Shown: positions 1-8,183 of the stretch, piece after piece
How positions within the stretch are numbered: the stretch's first letter is position 1
Layout of the letters: each line of letters starts with the position of its first letter
Assembly: GCF_003584125.1 (NCBI RefSeq)
Contig: NZ_QXFL01000003.1
Span: 62,001 to 126,000 of the forward strand
Source of the DNA: Aurantiacibacter zhengii
Lineage (GTDB): Bacteria; Pseudomonadota; Alphaproteobacteria; Sphingomonadales; Sphingomonadaceae
DNA: 64,000 nucleotides
Reading direction: 5' to 3'
Notes under the pieces: model-generated
Databases searched by the model: none
The model's input: only the letters and a program-made list of their open reading frames with translations
Told to the model about the DNA's origin: nothing
Made by a program: the position numbers and the translations under genes

Positions 1-72
1 CGTGACGAATTGCGACAACGCAGGCCATTGCCCGCATCGCCCGCAATCCCTAAGGCACTTGCCGTCCACCAA

Positions 73-720
73 ATGCGAGAGATTCCAGCCGTGATTTCCG
101 ATCCGCTCGATTCAGCAGAAGCCGCCAACACCATTCCGAACACCGGCCAGCACCGCGCCCGCCGCGCGATGATCGACAGCCAGCTGCGCACCAGCGGCGT
201 GAACACGCCTTTCGTCATCCGGCGCATGGGCCAGGTCGCGCGCGAGGATTACGTGCCCGTCGCCAGCAAGGGCGTCGCCTACGTCGATCGCGCGATCCGG
301 CTGGAAAACGGCGCCTGGCTGCCTGCGCCGCTAGTGCAGGGCAAGACGCTGGAAGAAGCGCAGCCCGCAGGCGATGAAAAGGCCATCGTGGTCGATGCGG
401 GATCGGGCTATCTGGCGGAACTGTTCCGCCCGCTGGTGGCAGAACTGACCGTCATTTCTCCCGAAGAGGCCGTGGGCAAGGGCACCAAGGGAAAAGGCGC
501 GGACCTGCTGGTGATCGACGGAGCGGTGGAGGAGATCCCCGCAGCCCTGGCGAAGCGGCTGGCCGACGGCGCCCGGATCGTGACCGGCATGGTGACAAAC
601 GGCGTCACCCGCATGGCCGTGGGCCGCAAGACCGACAGCGGCGTATCGCTGATGCCGGTCTATGATCTCGGCATTCCGCAGCTGCACGAATTCGATAAGC
701 CGAAAGGCTGGAGTTTCTGA
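73..720 (+). CDS. Protein-L-isoaspartate O-methyltransferase-like protein (degenerate)
   Basis: This is a 215-residue member of the PCMT family, whose classical members use S-adenosylmethionine to methylate isoaspartyl residues in damaged proteins. The family N-terminal block RRAMIDSQLRTSGVN lies near residues 30-44 and YVDRAI near 70. The SAM-binding region is shortened: VVDAGSGYLAEL stands where a longer glycine-rich motif I and its acidic strand end are expected. The enzyme may therefore be inactive or altered (inference). The start is uncertain between ATG 73 and GTG 91; the latter has a GAGAG purine stretch 9 bases upstream. It ends 2 bases before tolC, so the two are probably co-transcribed. 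Confidence 0.75.
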   Translation: MREIPAVISDPLDSAEAANTIPNTGQHRARRAMIDSQLRTSGVNTPFVIRRMGQVAREDYVPVASKGVAYVDRAIRLENGAWLPAPLVQGKTLEEAQPAGDEKAIVVDAGSGYLAELFRPLVAELTVISPEEAVGKGTKGKGADLLVIDGAVEEIPAALAKRLADGARIVTGMVTNGVTRMAVGRKTDSGVSLMPVYDLGIPQLHEFDKPKGWSF

Positions 721-722
721 AG

Positions 723-2249
723 ATGCGCAAGACCCTTAGGCTGGCGACCGCGCTTGCGGGTGTCGGCCTGCTGGCGGCCCCCGCTTCAGCCGACACGCTG
801 AAGGAAGCACTGGCCCAGGCCTATTTCGACAATCCCTCGCTGGAAGCAGCGCGGGCGCAGTTGCGCGCAACGGACGAAAACGTCGTGATCCAGCGCTCTG
901 CCCGGCTACCCTCGCTCGACACGACGGGCGGCTATACCGAGTTTATCACCGGCGGTACGGGCGTTGCGGCCCGCCAGGCCACCGCGAATCTCTCGCTTGG
1001 GGTGCCGTTGTACCAGGGCGGGGCGGTGCGCAATGGTATCCGCGCCGCAGAGGAGCGGGTAGATGCAGGCCGCGCCGATTTGCGAGGGACCGAGAGCGGT
1101 CTCTTCACCCGCGTGGTTGCCGCCTACATGGACGTTATCCTCAACGAGGCGCTGGTCACTCTCTCGGCCAACAACGTCGAAGTGCTTAGCGTCAACCTCG
1201 AGGCGACGAGCGACCGGTTCCAGATCGGCGATCTTACCCGTACCGACGTGGCGCAGTCCGAAAGCCGGCTGGCCCTGGCGCGCGGCGACCTTCGCACCGC
1301 GCGGGCCAACCTGGTGCAGGCACGGGAAACCTATATCGAACTGGTCGGTGAAGCGCCGACCGATCTCGAGCCTCCGCCGCCGCTCCCCGGCCTTCCAGAC
1401 AGCCCGGCGCAGGCCGTGGCCGTGGCGCTGGATAACAATCCCGACCTGATCGCGGCCCAGCAGCGCGCCGATGCCTCGGAATATGACATCGCCGTAGCGG
1501 GGGCAGGGCGGCTTCCCCGGTTCGAAGTGGTTGGCGGCCCCGGTTACACGAACTTCCTCGGCTCGCGCACCACAATTCCCGGCTCGGGCGCGGCTGCCGA
1601 TCAGGACGACCTTGGCATCCAGGCCGGTGTGCGGATGACCTTGCCGCTCTTCCAAGGTGGCCGGGTGGCTGCGCAGCAGCGCCAGGCAACAGCGCAGGCG
1701 CAGGCCGCGCTCGAACAGGTCATCGCGACCGAACGCAATGTTATCGCCCAGGTGCGGGCTTCCTATTCCAGCTGGCGGGCCGCGCTTGCCATCATCGCAT
1801 CGAGCCAGGCCGCGGTGGATGCAGCGGCCCTCAGTCTCGAGGGCGTGCGGGCAGAGAACACGGTCGGCAACCGCACCGTGCTCGATATCCTCGATGCCCA
1901 GCAGGAATTGCTGCGCGCGCAGGTGCAGCTCGTTACGGCCCGTCGCAACGCCTACGTCGCCGGTTTCTCCCTGCTAGCCGCCATGGGCAAGGCAGAGGCG
2001 CGTGACCTCGGCCTTGGCGAAGAGGGTGTGCTTTACGATCCGGTGGACAATTACGACCGCGTCCGTGACATCATCTGGGACTGGCAGCGCGATCCCGAAC
2101 CGGTCGCCACCAGTTCGCGCACCGTTGACATACCGGCTGCCGATGGAGAAGTTGTCGACGAAAATCCGCTCGAGGAATTCGACACGGAAATCATCGATTA
2201 TTCCGACACGGCACCCCCGCCGTTGGAAACGCCCGAGACGAACCCGTAG
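723..2249 (+). CDS. tolC: TolC-family outer membrane efflux channel
   Basis: This 508-residue protein begins with a Sec signal peptide (about residues 1-23, ending PASA). Two alpha-helical outer-membrane-efflux repeats follow, each opening with a TLKEAL/AVAVALDNNPDL type helix, as in TolC. Family knowledge: TolC trimers form the outer-membrane exit duct for tripartite drug pumps and type I secretion. The last 70 or so residues are acidic and proline-rich and probably lie in the periplasm. It follows the PCMT-like gene by 2 bases and precedes popZ by 11, so the three likely form one transcript. No inner-membrane pump partner is present in the window. Confidence 0.93.
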   Translation: MRKTLRLATALAGVGLLAAPASADTLKEALAQAYFDNPSLEAARAQLRATDENVVIQRSARLPSLDTTGGYTEFITGGTGVAARQATANLSLGVPLYQGGAVRNGIRAAEERVDAGRADLRGTESGLFTRVVAAYMDVILNEALVTLSANNVEVLSVNLEATSDRFQIGDLTRTDVAQSESRLALARGDLRTARANLVQARETYIELVGEAPTDLEPPPPLPGLPDSPAQAVAVALDNNPDLIAAQQRADASEYDIAVAGAGRLPRFEVVGGPGYTNFLGSRTTIPGSGAAADQDDLGIQAGVRMTLPLFQGGRVAAQQRQATAQAQAALEQVIATERNVIAQVRASYSSWRAALAIIASSQAAVDAAALSLEGVRAENTVGNRTVLDILDAQQELLRAQVQLVTARRNAYVAGFSLLAAMGKAEARDLGLGEEGVLYDPVDNYDRVRDIIWDWQRDPEPVATSSRTVDIPAADGEVVDENPLEEFDTEIIDYSDTAPPPLETPETNP

Positions 2250-2260
2250 GGAGGGACTGA

Positions 2261-2740
2261 ATGCGGCAGGAAGGCGAACCCTCGGTCGAAGAAATCCTCG
2301 ATTCGATCAAGCGGGTGATCGCGCGTGACAACAGCGAAGCGGCACAGGCGACGAAAGCGCGCCGCCGCGAAGGCCTGGTTTCCCGCAACGAGGACGACAA
2401 GCCAAAGGACGAAGACGTGCTCGACCTGGGCGTTATCGGCTCCGCCCTGCGCGAGGACGATGGCGAAGAGTCCCTGATCGAGGACAGTGACGGGGCTGGC
2501 GAGGGCCTGACGACGGACCGGGCCGCCGAGGCCATGCGCCAGTCGCTGGCCGCTCTTGCCATGCTGTCCGATCCACCGGCAAGGCCGCAGATCGTCCGCA
2601 CCGGTGAAACGTCGCTCGAAGGCATGGTGCGCGAGATGATGCGTCCGATGCTGGCGCAATGGCTGGATGCCAACCTGCCCGAGATTGTCGAACGGCTGGT
2701 GAAGGCCGAGATCGCCCGGATCGCAGGAAAAACGCGCTGA
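2261..2740 (+). CDS. popZ: PopZ-like DUF2497 polar organizing protein
   Basis: The 159-residue protein has the three-part PopZ plan. The N-terminal helix [15 protein letters not shown] (about 4-18) is the partner-binding helix. A low-complexity Asp/Glu-rich linker follows (about 25-90). A C-terminal assembly region starts near [13 protein letters not shown] and ends in helices rich in Leu and Glu (about 115-157). Family knowledge: PopZ builds a polar matrix that tethers the ParB-parS complex in Alphaproteobacteria. That fits its place about 10 kb from the predicted origin and 15-19 kb from the parS cluster. Its stop codon overlaps the probable CTG start of the next gene. Confidence 0.88.
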   Translation: MRQEGEPSVEEILDSIKRVIARDNSEAAQATKARRREGLVSRNEDDKPKDEDVLDLGVIGSALREDDGEESLIEDSDGAGEGLTTDRAAEAMRQSLAALAMLSDPPARPQIVRTGETSLEGMVREMMRPMLAQWLDANLPEIVERLVKAEIARIAGKTR

Positions 2741-3117
2741 GCAAGCCCGCCAGTCCTAGGCGCCTGGCGAAGGCGCGCAAGAAGCTCGCCGAAACCGGCG
2801 GGGCTTCGGTGGAACGCCACATCTTCCTGTGCGCGCTGCCCACAAAGGCGAAATGCTGTGTGCCCAAGGTCGGGGAACCGGCATGGAACTATCTGAAAAA
2901 GCGCTTGAAGGAACTCGATCTCGTCGGTCCGGGGAAAGTCCAGCGCAGCAAGGCCGATTGCCTGCAGATCTGCGCCGCCGGTCCGGTTGCTGTCGTCTAC
3001 CCCGAAGGTGTCTGGTATCATTCCTGCACGCAGGAAGTGCTGGAGCAGATTATCCAGCAGCACCTGATAGGCGGCCAGCCGGTCGAGGAGTATCGGCTCC
3101 GGCCAGCGGATGATTGA
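2737..3117 (+). CDS. Thioredoxin-like [2Fe-2S] ferredoxin, probable CTG start
   Basis: The product (126 residues from CTG 2737) resembles the small (2Fe-2S) ferredoxin domain proteins with a thioredoxin-like fold. Cysteines at about 32, 40, 41, 75, 79 and 97 include the C-x3-C of CLQICAAG and could ligate one [2Fe-2S] cluster. The family start region, ERHIFLC near 26-32, is complete. The frame opens at CTG 2737, which overlaps the popZ TGA as CTGA and has AGGA at 2725-2728. The nearest standard starts are ATG 2659, deep inside popZ, and GTG 2809, which would remove about 24 residues. I favour CTG but the start is unsettled. It is translationally coupled to popZ. Confidence 0.75.
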   Translation: MSKPASPRRLAKARKKLAETGGASVERHIFLCALPTKAKCCVPKVGEPAWNYLKKRLKELDLVGPGKVQRSKADCLQICAAGPVAVVYPEGVWYHSCTQEVLEQIIQQHLIGGQPVEEYRLRPADD

Positions 3118-3129
3118 CGCGGCGGGCGC

Positions 3130-3474
3130 CTAGCGCTCTGCCCCGTCCTTCCAGCCCATCGTGCGGCGATCGGCCTGTTTCGCGGACGGATCGAGCGTAT
3201 CGAGATCGTTTTCGACCGCGTCGTCATGGCCGGTGCCGCTGGACAGGAACACCAGCCCCATCAGCGCGCTCATCAGCAGCATCGAGAACCCGATGCCGAG
3301 CGCCGTAGCGATGAAGAAATGCGGCGAAACATCGTCCACCTGGGTGTAGATCACCGCCATCGCAATGATGACCGTCCCCAGCGTGATGCCCATCATCAGG
3401 CGCATCAGTCGCCGGTATCGCGCCCAGGCAAAGGCGGCGTTTTCCGGATTGTCGAGGGGGGAAGGCTTGGCCAT
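3130..3474 (-). CDS. Small two-helix membrane protein, function unknown
   Basis: A 114-residue protein that I cannot assign to a characterised family. It has two hydrophobic segments, at about residues 26-46 and 53-78, joined by a short loop (YTQVDDVSPHF). A charged cytoplasmic tail follows (GHDDAVENDLDTLDPSAKQ). The N-terminus is short and rich in Arg near residues 19-25, which suggests an inner-membrane hairpin with both ends in the cytoplasm. It is convergent with the ferredoxin gene (12 bases between stops) and divergent from the CBS-domain gene. The coding call rests on a GC-rich codon pattern and a sensible membrane protein. Confidence 0.7.
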   Translation of the reverse strand: MAKPSPLDNPENAAFAWARYRRLMRLMMGITLGTVIIAMAVIYTQVDDVSPHFFIATALGIGFSMLLMSALMGLVFLSSGTGHDDAVENDLDTLDPSAKQADRRTMGWKDGAER

Positions 3475-3600
3475 TCGAGGTCACATGCCCGTCTTGGACC
3501 AGTCTGGCAACGCCGATTGCGCGGCGATTTGCCCAGACCCGCCCTCTCGTGGCACAATCGCGACGAGTCCGGGATAGCGCAGGACCAGAGGAGAGGCCGA

Positions 3601-4029
3601 ATGACCGTAGCGAAGATCATCGCGAATCGCGATCACACCATTGTTTCGTGCACGCCGCAGGATTCGGTGCTGCTCGCAGCAAAGCTGCTGACGGACAAGC
3701 GCATCGGGGCCCTGCCGGTCATGGATGGAGACGGGATCGCGGGGATCTTCTCCGAACGCGATCTGCTTTATTGTGTGGCCCGCGATGGAGCCGACGTGCT
3801 GAATCGTCCAGTGGGTGAGGTGATGACATCACCGGCCATCACCATCGATCAGGATACAAGCGTGCTGAAGGCGCTTTCGCTGATGACGCGGCGGCGTATC
3901 CGCCACCTGCCGGTGATGGACGGCAGCCGCATGGCCGGCTTCGTCTCCATCGGCGACCTGGTGAAACACCGCATGGAAATCATCGAGGCCGAGGCCCAAC
4001 AGATGCGCGATTACATCACCACGGCATGA
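3601..4029 (+). CDS. CBS domain-pair protein
   Basis: The 142-residue protein is almost entirely a pair of CBS motifs (about residues 8-62 and 72-128). Each shows the family signature: RIGALPVMDGDGIAGIFSERD in the first and RRRIRHLPVMDGSRMAGF in the second. A short helical tail follows. Stand-alone CBS pairs bind adenosine nucleotides and act as energy or redox sensors for partner proteins; the partner here cannot be read from the sequence. The ATG at 3601 follows GAGGAGAGG (3588 onward), a good ribosome-binding site. The gene stands alone, divergent from the small membrane protein and 43 bases before the Fe-S carrier gene. Confidence 0.9.
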   Translation: MTVAKIIANRDHTIVSCTPQDSVLLAAKLLTDKRIGALPVMDGDGIAGIFSERDLLYCVARDGADVLNRPVGEVMTSPAITIDQDTSVLKALSLMTRRRIRHLPVMDGSRMAGFVSIGDLVKHRMEIIEAEAQQMRDYITTA

Positions 4030-4072
4030 TCGCACGCTTGAGAGCGGGGCGTAGCGGCACTACATTGCGGGA

Positions 4073-4402
4073 ATGACCAGTTCACTCACCCTCACCGAAG
4101 CCGCCGCCTCACGCGTGGGCCTGATCGCCCAGAAGCAAGGCAAACCGGCCGTCCTGCGCCTGTCGGTCGAAGGTGGGGGCTGTTCCGGCTTCCAGTACAA
4201 GTTCGACCTGGATGACGCGCCGGAAGCGGACGACGCCGTGAGCGAGACCGATGGCGTGAAGCTGGTGGTCGATCCCGTCAGTCTCGATCTGGTGGCCGGT
4301 TGCACGGTCGATTACGTCGAATCGCTGGGCGGTGCCGCGTTCCGGGTGGAAAACCCGAATGCCGCGGCAGGTTGCGGTTGCGGAAGTTCGTTCGGCATCT
4401 AA
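4073..4402 (+). CDS. erpA: A-type iron-sulfur carrier protein (IscA/ErpA family)
   Basis: This 109-residue HesB/IscA-family protein carries the three invariant cysteines: Cys37 in [11 protein letters not shown] and Cys101/Cys103 in the C-terminal GCGCGSSF. These hold a [2Fe-2S] or [4Fe-4S] cluster for transfer to apoproteins. No Isc or Suf assembly genes lie in the window, so a general carrier such as ErpA is more likely than an operon-bound IscA. The symbol is tentative within the A-type group. It ends 10 bases before exonuclease III, probably in one transcript; this pairing could serve convenience rather than function. Confidence 0.9.
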   Translation: MTSSLTLTEAAASRVGLIAQKQGKPAVLRLSVEGGGCSGFQYKFDLDDAPEADDAVSETDGVKLVVDPVSLDLVAGCTVDYVESLGGAAFRVENPNAAAGCGCGSSFGI

Positions 4403-4412
4403 GGTTACGGCG

Positions 4413-5195
4413 ATGAAAATCGCCAGCTTCAATATCAACGGAATCAAGGCGCGCCTGCCGCGCCTCAAGGAATGGCTGGAAGAAACCCGGCCCGCGGTCG
4501 CCTGCCTGCAGGAAATCAAGACCCAGGACGAGGGCTTCCCCGCCGCCGAATTCGAGGACATCGGCTACAAGGCGATCTGGCACGGCCAGAAAAGCTTCAA
4601 CGGCGTCGCCATCCTGGCGGACGGTGTTGAGCCGGTAGAGACCCACCGCGGGCTGGGCATCGACGGTCCGAAGGAAGGGGAGGGCGAACAGGCGCGCTAC
4701 CTGGAAGCAGAGGTGAACGGCGTGCGCGTGTGCAACCTCTACCTTCCCAATGGCAATCCGCACCCGGGCCCGAAGTTCGATTACAAGCTGGCGTGGATGA
4801 AGCGGCTGCGCGCCCGGATGGCCGAACTCTCTGCGCTGGAGCAGCCGACAGTGGTGCTAGGCGATTTCAACGTCATTCCGGAGGACAAGGATGTCTGGTC
4901 GGTAAAGGCGATGGCCAGCGATGCGCTGATGCAACCCGAATCGCGCGATGCCTACGCCCGGCTGCTGGCAGATGGCTGGACCGATGCCATCGACACGCTC
5001 AACCCGCGCGGCGGCGTGTGGACGTATTGGGATTACCAGGCGGGGGCCTGGCAGCGCGATCACGGCTTTCGCATCGATCACCTGCTGCTCTCGCCCGAGG
5101 CGGCGGACCGCATGGTCGCCGCGGGCGTCGACAAGGAATACCGTGGCCGCGAAAAGGCCAGCGACCACACGCCGGTCTGGGTAGAACTGAAGTAG
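4413..5195 (+). CDS. xthA: Exodeoxyribonuclease III
   Basis: The 260-residue protein is a full-length exonuclease-endonuclease-phosphatase fold AP endonuclease. It cuts DNA 5' of abasic sites in base excision repair and has 3'-exonuclease activity. Signature blocks are in order: MKIASFNINGIKARLPRL at the start, LQEIKTQDEGFP (metal-binding Glu), VLGDFNVIPEDKD (catalytic Asp and Asn), and RIDHLLLSP followed by SDHTPVWVEL at the C-terminus (Asp-His pair). ATG 4413 is chosen because these residues begin exactly as the family does; upstream in-frame codons lie inside the Fe-S carrier gene. It is convergent with the cell-wall hydrolase. Confidence 0.95.
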   Translation: MKIASFNINGIKARLPRLKEWLEETRPAVACLQEIKTQDEGFPAAEFEDIGYKAIWHGQKSFNGVAILADGVEPVETHRGLGIDGPKEGEGEQARYLEAEVNGVRVCNLYLPNGNPHPGPKFDYKLAWMKRLRARMAELSALEQPTVVLGDFNVIPEDKDVWSVKAMASDALMQPESRDAYARLLADGWTDAIDTLNPRGGVWTYWDYQAGAWQRDHGFRIDHLLLSPEAADRMVAAGVDKEYRGREKASDHTPVWVELK

Positions 5196-5274
5196 CCCGG
5201 CCAGCACGCGGCGGCACAGCTACCGGGCGAGACCAGCGCTCACGAACGCGCCGTAGCGCGCCCGCAAGTCGCAA

Positions 5275-5940
5275 TCAGCGATAGAAGACGTGGTTCTCGA
5301 TCGTGGCGCGGGCCGTAAGGCGACCGGCCCAGCGAGGGCTGACATGCCTGGCATGGAAATACAGCGCATCGTCGGCGGGGCTTTCCCACAACTCGCGGTG
5401 CGCAATGCGGGCGATGGCCTTCGCGCGCGTCCATGCGGAGGTTCCGCGGTTCGGCTCCGGAATGCGGCCACCGCGAACGAACGAGAATTGCGAACGCTGC
5501 GTCACGACCGAGCAATAGTCGTCGGGGAAGGCGCTGCTCTCGGCCCGATTGATGATCACGCGGGCCACGGCCAGCTGACCATCCAGCGGCTCACCACGCG
5601 ATTCGAAGTAAACCGCCTGGGCAAGGCACATCATCTCGCGCGACATCGTGTCGCTCGTGTCGACGTGGCCGACCAGCTCGCGCAAGGATGCGGCATCACT
5701 GGCCTGAATTTCGGGATCTTCCGGCTGCTCGGGCAGTTCCTGCACCACTTCGTTCATTACGAAGCGAACCTGCGGAGCGGCATCCGGCGCCTGGGTGTTG
5801 TTCTGTTCTGCCTGGACCGTTGCGAGCGCTACGGGCTCTGCGTCCTGGGCGACGGCACCATTCAGAGCGGTGCCAAAACTCGCGGCGAAAATCATCGTGG
5901 CCAGGGCGAAGGCCCCGGTCCGCTTGCTGATAAATTTCAT
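5275..5940 (-). CDS. SleB-type cell wall hydrolase
   Basis: A 221-residue secreted protein. Residues 1-31 are a signal peptide (basic KRTG, hydrophobic core, cleavage near AVAQ). A low-complexity linker follows to about residue 95. The C-terminal 120 residues match the Hydrolase_2/SleB fold: MCLAQAVYFESRGEPLDGQ (catalytic Glu in ESRGE), VARVIINRAES, CSVVTQRSQFSF and ALYFHARHV. The family is a lytic transglycosylase or amidase of spore cortex in Bacillus; Gram-negative members act on periplasmic peptidoglycan. It is the last of the minus-strand genes radiating left from the origin. About 205 bases upstream hold no gene and presumably its promoter. Confidence 0.88.
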   Translation of the reverse strand: MKFISKRTGAFALATMIFAASFGTALNGAVAQDAEPVALATVQAEQNNTQAPDAAPQVRFVMNEVVQELPEQPEDPEIQASDAASLRELVGHVDTSDTMSREMMCLAQAVYFESRGEPLDGQLAVARVIINRAESSAFPDDYCSVVTQRSQFSFVRGGRIPEPNRGTSAWTRAKAIARIAHRELWESPADDALYFHARHVSPRWAGRLTARATIENHVFYR

Positions 5941-6145
5941 CTAACCCGTTACTTACGGCGGTGAGAGACACGAAACAGGCCTGCGGACGCGGTTTGATAT
6001 TTACCGCTCGTCGTCCGCGCTCCGTCCAAGAAGGACCTGCCGGTCATCCCCCCGTCTGCGCGCCGAAAGCCACCGCCTTATTGCGGTGCCAGTCAACCTA
6101 CGCTGTCGGAAAGCTGCGGGGCAAATAGCCCGCGAACGTCAGATG

Positions 6146-6487
6146 TCAACCGTTGTGCAGTGCAACATCAATGAAACGCTCTGCATTCGCGATATCCAGC
6201 TCAACAACCCAAAGGTCGTCGTCCTGCGCACCGCGGCGTTGATACCATTCCGAGAAATCATGTGGATTTTCAGGGTCTTGCTCTTTCGAGAGCACCCATT
6301 TCCGCGTTCCGTCGAGCTGTGGCATCCGCTCGTAGGCCCGCGCCGGAGTGGCGCGATTGCAACAGATTACCATCACCGTTCCTGCTGTGCGCTCACCTTT
6401 GGAAAGTACCATGCCGAAACCGCCAGCGCCCTCTACAGCGCGGATCAGGCCGGTCACCTCGAGGTGGGCGGGGATGCGATCGTCCAC
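6146..6487 (-). CDS. DUF1491 family protein
   Basis: A 113-residue cytosolic protein of the DUF1491 family, which is common in Alphaproteobacteria and has no known function. Characteristic blocks are RIPAHLEVTGLIRAVEGAGG near the N-terminus, GTVMVICCNR in the middle and DLWVVELDIANAERFI near the end. I place the start at GTG 6487, because family members begin just before the PAHLEV block and this avoids overlapping the upstream thioesterase. ATG 6517 would add 10 residues and overlap that gene by 23 bases. It is the distal gene after ptsN and the thioesterase. Confidence 0.82.
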   Translation of the reverse strand: MDDRIPAHLEVTGLIRAVEGAGGFGMVLSKGERTAGTVMVICCNRATPARAYERMPQLDGTRKWVLSKEQDPENPHDFSEWYQRRGAQDDDLWVVELDIANAERFIDVALHNG

Positions 6488-6494
6488 TCCGCGG

Positions 6495-6968
6495 TCACTC
6501 GGGCTGGCGATAGCCATCGAGACCTGAAAGGGCGATGTGCGAGCGCATGAACGTGCCCGTCCCGCGGCCGATCTCGTCACCCTCGTCGTCCATGAGGTGC
6601 GCCTCGGCAATGAACACCCGCCGCTTTCCGCTGATCCACTTGCCTTCGGCAATGACCTTGCCGGTGCGCAGGGGCTTGGTGAAATGCAGGTTGAAGCCCG
6701 TGGTGAGCAGGAAACGGTCCGATACCAGCGAATTGGCGGCGTAGAACGCGGCGTCGTCCAGCATTTTGAAATAAAGCGTTCCGTGGGTGGCCCCCGCCGC
6801 GTGGAAGTATTTCTCGTCGGCGATGAAAGTGATGCGCGCACGGCCCGCCTCGAGGATGTCGAGATGCGAGCGGAACAGCGCATTCACCGGCGCTGCCGCG
6901 TAGAGATTCTCCAAAGCGCGAAAATGGCTGGCAGCGCCGCCCCTGTCAGCGGCCTCAGGCGACGTCAC
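6495..6968 (-). CDS. PaaI-type hotdog-fold thioesterase
   Basis: The 157-residue protein matches the PaaI/YdiI hotdog thioesterases, which hydrolyse acyl-CoA thioesters. The core runs from YAAAPVNALFRSHLDILEAG to GRGTGTFMRS. It includes HAAGATHGTLYFKMLDDAAF, the hotdog helix in which an acidic residue and Gly-Thr near its start serve in catalysis, and FNLHFTKPLRTGKVIAEG in the next strands. It starts at GTG 6968 and overlaps the 3' end of ptsN by 14 bases, so it is translationally coupled. The natural substrate cannot be deduced from context. Confidence 0.85.
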   Translation of the reverse strand: MTSPEAADRGGAASHFRALENLYAAAPVNALFRSHLDILEAGRARITFIADEKYFHAAGATHGTLYFKMLDDAAFYAANSLVSDRFLLTTGFNLHFTKPLRTGKVIAEGKWISGKRRVFIAEAHLMDDEGDEIGRGTGTFMRSHIALSGLDGYRQPE

Positions 6969-7416
6969 GATCCGTCACATTGGTCAGTACGCCGTAGAGG
7001 GCCTCGGCATCGGGCGCATCGCTCAGCGCGTCGTGCACACCCTCGTCGCGGACCAGCCGCGAAATCGCGGCCAGGGCGTGCAGATGGGTAGCCCCGCTAT
7101 TGGCAGGGGAGAGCAGGCCGAACACGAGATCGACAGGCAGGCCATCGGCGGCATTGAACTCAACCGGGCGCTCCAGCTTGAGCAGGGCGGCAACGGGACG
7201 GCCCAGATCGGGCATGCGGGCATGCGGGATTGCCACGCCGCGACCGAAACCGGTGCTGCCCAGCTTCTCGCGCTCCTCGAGGTGCTCGAGAACCTGATCC
7301 GCATCGAGCGAGAATGCCCCGGCAAACAGTTCGGCGAGCTGGCGCAGGATGCCGTCCTTGCTATCGGCCTGCGTCACGCAGACCGATTCCGGTTTCATCA
7401 AGAAAATCGAATCCAT
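6955..7416 (-). CDS. ptsN: Nitrogen-regulatory PTS EIIA protein (PtsN)
   Basis: This 153-residue EIIA-Ntr protein carries the phosphorylatable histidine His65 in FGRGVAIPHARMPDL. The EIIA type 2 fold spans almost the full length (ELFAGAFSLDADQVLEHLEERE, then LVFGLLSP and LHALAAISRLVRD). In Alphaproteobacteria PtsN takes phosphate from PTS-Ntr (PtsP, Npr) and regulates K+ uptake, stringent response and nitrogen metabolism. It lies downstream of hpf on the same strand, as in many proteobacteria, though rpoN and lptB are absent here. ATG 7416 (MDSIFLM) is chosen because longer frames run into a region without family similarity. Confidence 0.93.
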   Translation of the reverse strand: MDSIFLMKPESVCVTQADSKDGILRQLAELFAGAFSLDADQVLEHLEEREKLGSTGFGRGVAIPHARMPDLGRPVAALLKLERPVEFNAADGLPVDLVFGLLSPANSGATHLHALAAISRLVRDEGVHDALSDAPDAEALYGVLTNVTDRDVA

Positions 7417-7550
7417 GGTACTGAAAAACTCAAATTGGTTCCGTCCAAGGGGCAGCGCGCGGCCACGCGCACTGTCCGGTGCAAACAACACCTCTCCCTA
7501 GAAAGATCGCTGGAAGCGTCGCCCCAATATGGCTCTGGACGCAAGTGCGA

Positions 7551-8120
7551 TCAGGACGGTTCGACCCACCCGATCGACCCGTCTTCGCGGCGATAGACCA
7601 TATTATGCCGCCCGGTGCCAGCATTTTTGAAGAACAGGGCGTTCGTATGGCGCAGGTCGAGAAGCATTACGGCGTCCGAAACGCTGACTTCGGGCACGTC
7701 GATACGGGTTTCGGCGATGATCGGCGGTGATTCCTCGCCAGCCTCTTCCTCGGTTGCGGGCTCTTCGGAGGCGAAGATGGTGTAGGCCGCTTCCTCTTCC
7801 TTGGCTGCATGGGAGGCCTGCTCGTGGCGATCCTTCAGCCGGCGCTTGTAGCGGCGCAGCTGCTTCTCGATCTTTTCTGCTGCCTGGTCGAAGGCGAGGT
7901 GCGCATCCTGCGCCTGCCCGTGGCTTTTCAGGATCAGACCGTGGTTCACGTGCAGCACGATGTCGGCCGCAAATCCGCTGGCAGGGGCCTTGCCGAAGGT
8001 GACCGTGGATGAAAGCGCGCGGCTGAAATGCTTGTCGACAATGTTCTCGAGACGCTCGGAAGCGTGCTCCTGCAGTGCGGTACCTGTATCGACCTGATGT
8101 CCAGACACGCGAATATCCAT
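7551..8120 (-). CDS. hpf: Long-form ribosome hibernation promoting factor
   Basis: The 189-residue protein has the two domains of long HPF/RaiA. The N-terminal S30AE domain (about 1-100) begins MDIRVSGHQVDTGTALQEHA and ends in EKQLRRYKRRLKDRH. After an acidic linker (about 112-137) comes the small C-terminal dimerisation domain with SDAVMLLDLRHTNALFFKNA and the aromatic turn GRHNMVYRREDGSIGWVEP. Long HPF joins two 70S ribosomes into inactive 100S dimers in stationary phase. A strong ribosome-binding site (AGAAGGAG on the minus strand) precedes ATG 8120. It sits between dnaQ upstream and ptsN downstream. Confidence 0.95.
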   Translation of the reverse strand: MDIRVSGHQVDTGTALQEHASERLENIVDKHFSRALSSTVTFGKAPASGFAADIVLHVNHGLILKSHGQAQDAHLAFDQAAEKIEKQLRRYKRRLKDRHEQASHAAKEEEAAYTIFASEEPATEEEAGEESPPIIAETRIDVPEVSVSDAVMLLDLRHTNALFFKNAGTGRHNMVYRREDGSIGWVEPS

Positions 8121-8155
8121 GGGGCTTTGCTCCTTCTAAAATCGTTCGCTCAATC

Positions 8156-8183
8156 CCTCATGTGGGACCTAAGTCTCATGAGG
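8156..8183 (-). other. Inverted repeat after dnaQ
   Basis: CCTCATG at 8156-8162 and CATGAGG at 8177-8183 form a 7-base inverted repeat around the dnaQ stop region, with a nested GGACC/GGTCC pair. There is no T-run on the minus strand, so it is not a normal intrinsic terminator. It may be an mRNA end-stabilising or processing hairpin ahead of hpf, or chance. Confidence 0.3.

Noticed and set aside
5941-6145. Gap of 205 bases searched for RNA or small genes
   Set aside because: No tRNA-like fold, strong hairpin or coding-like frame was seen; it probably holds only the promoter of the cell-wall hydrolase.
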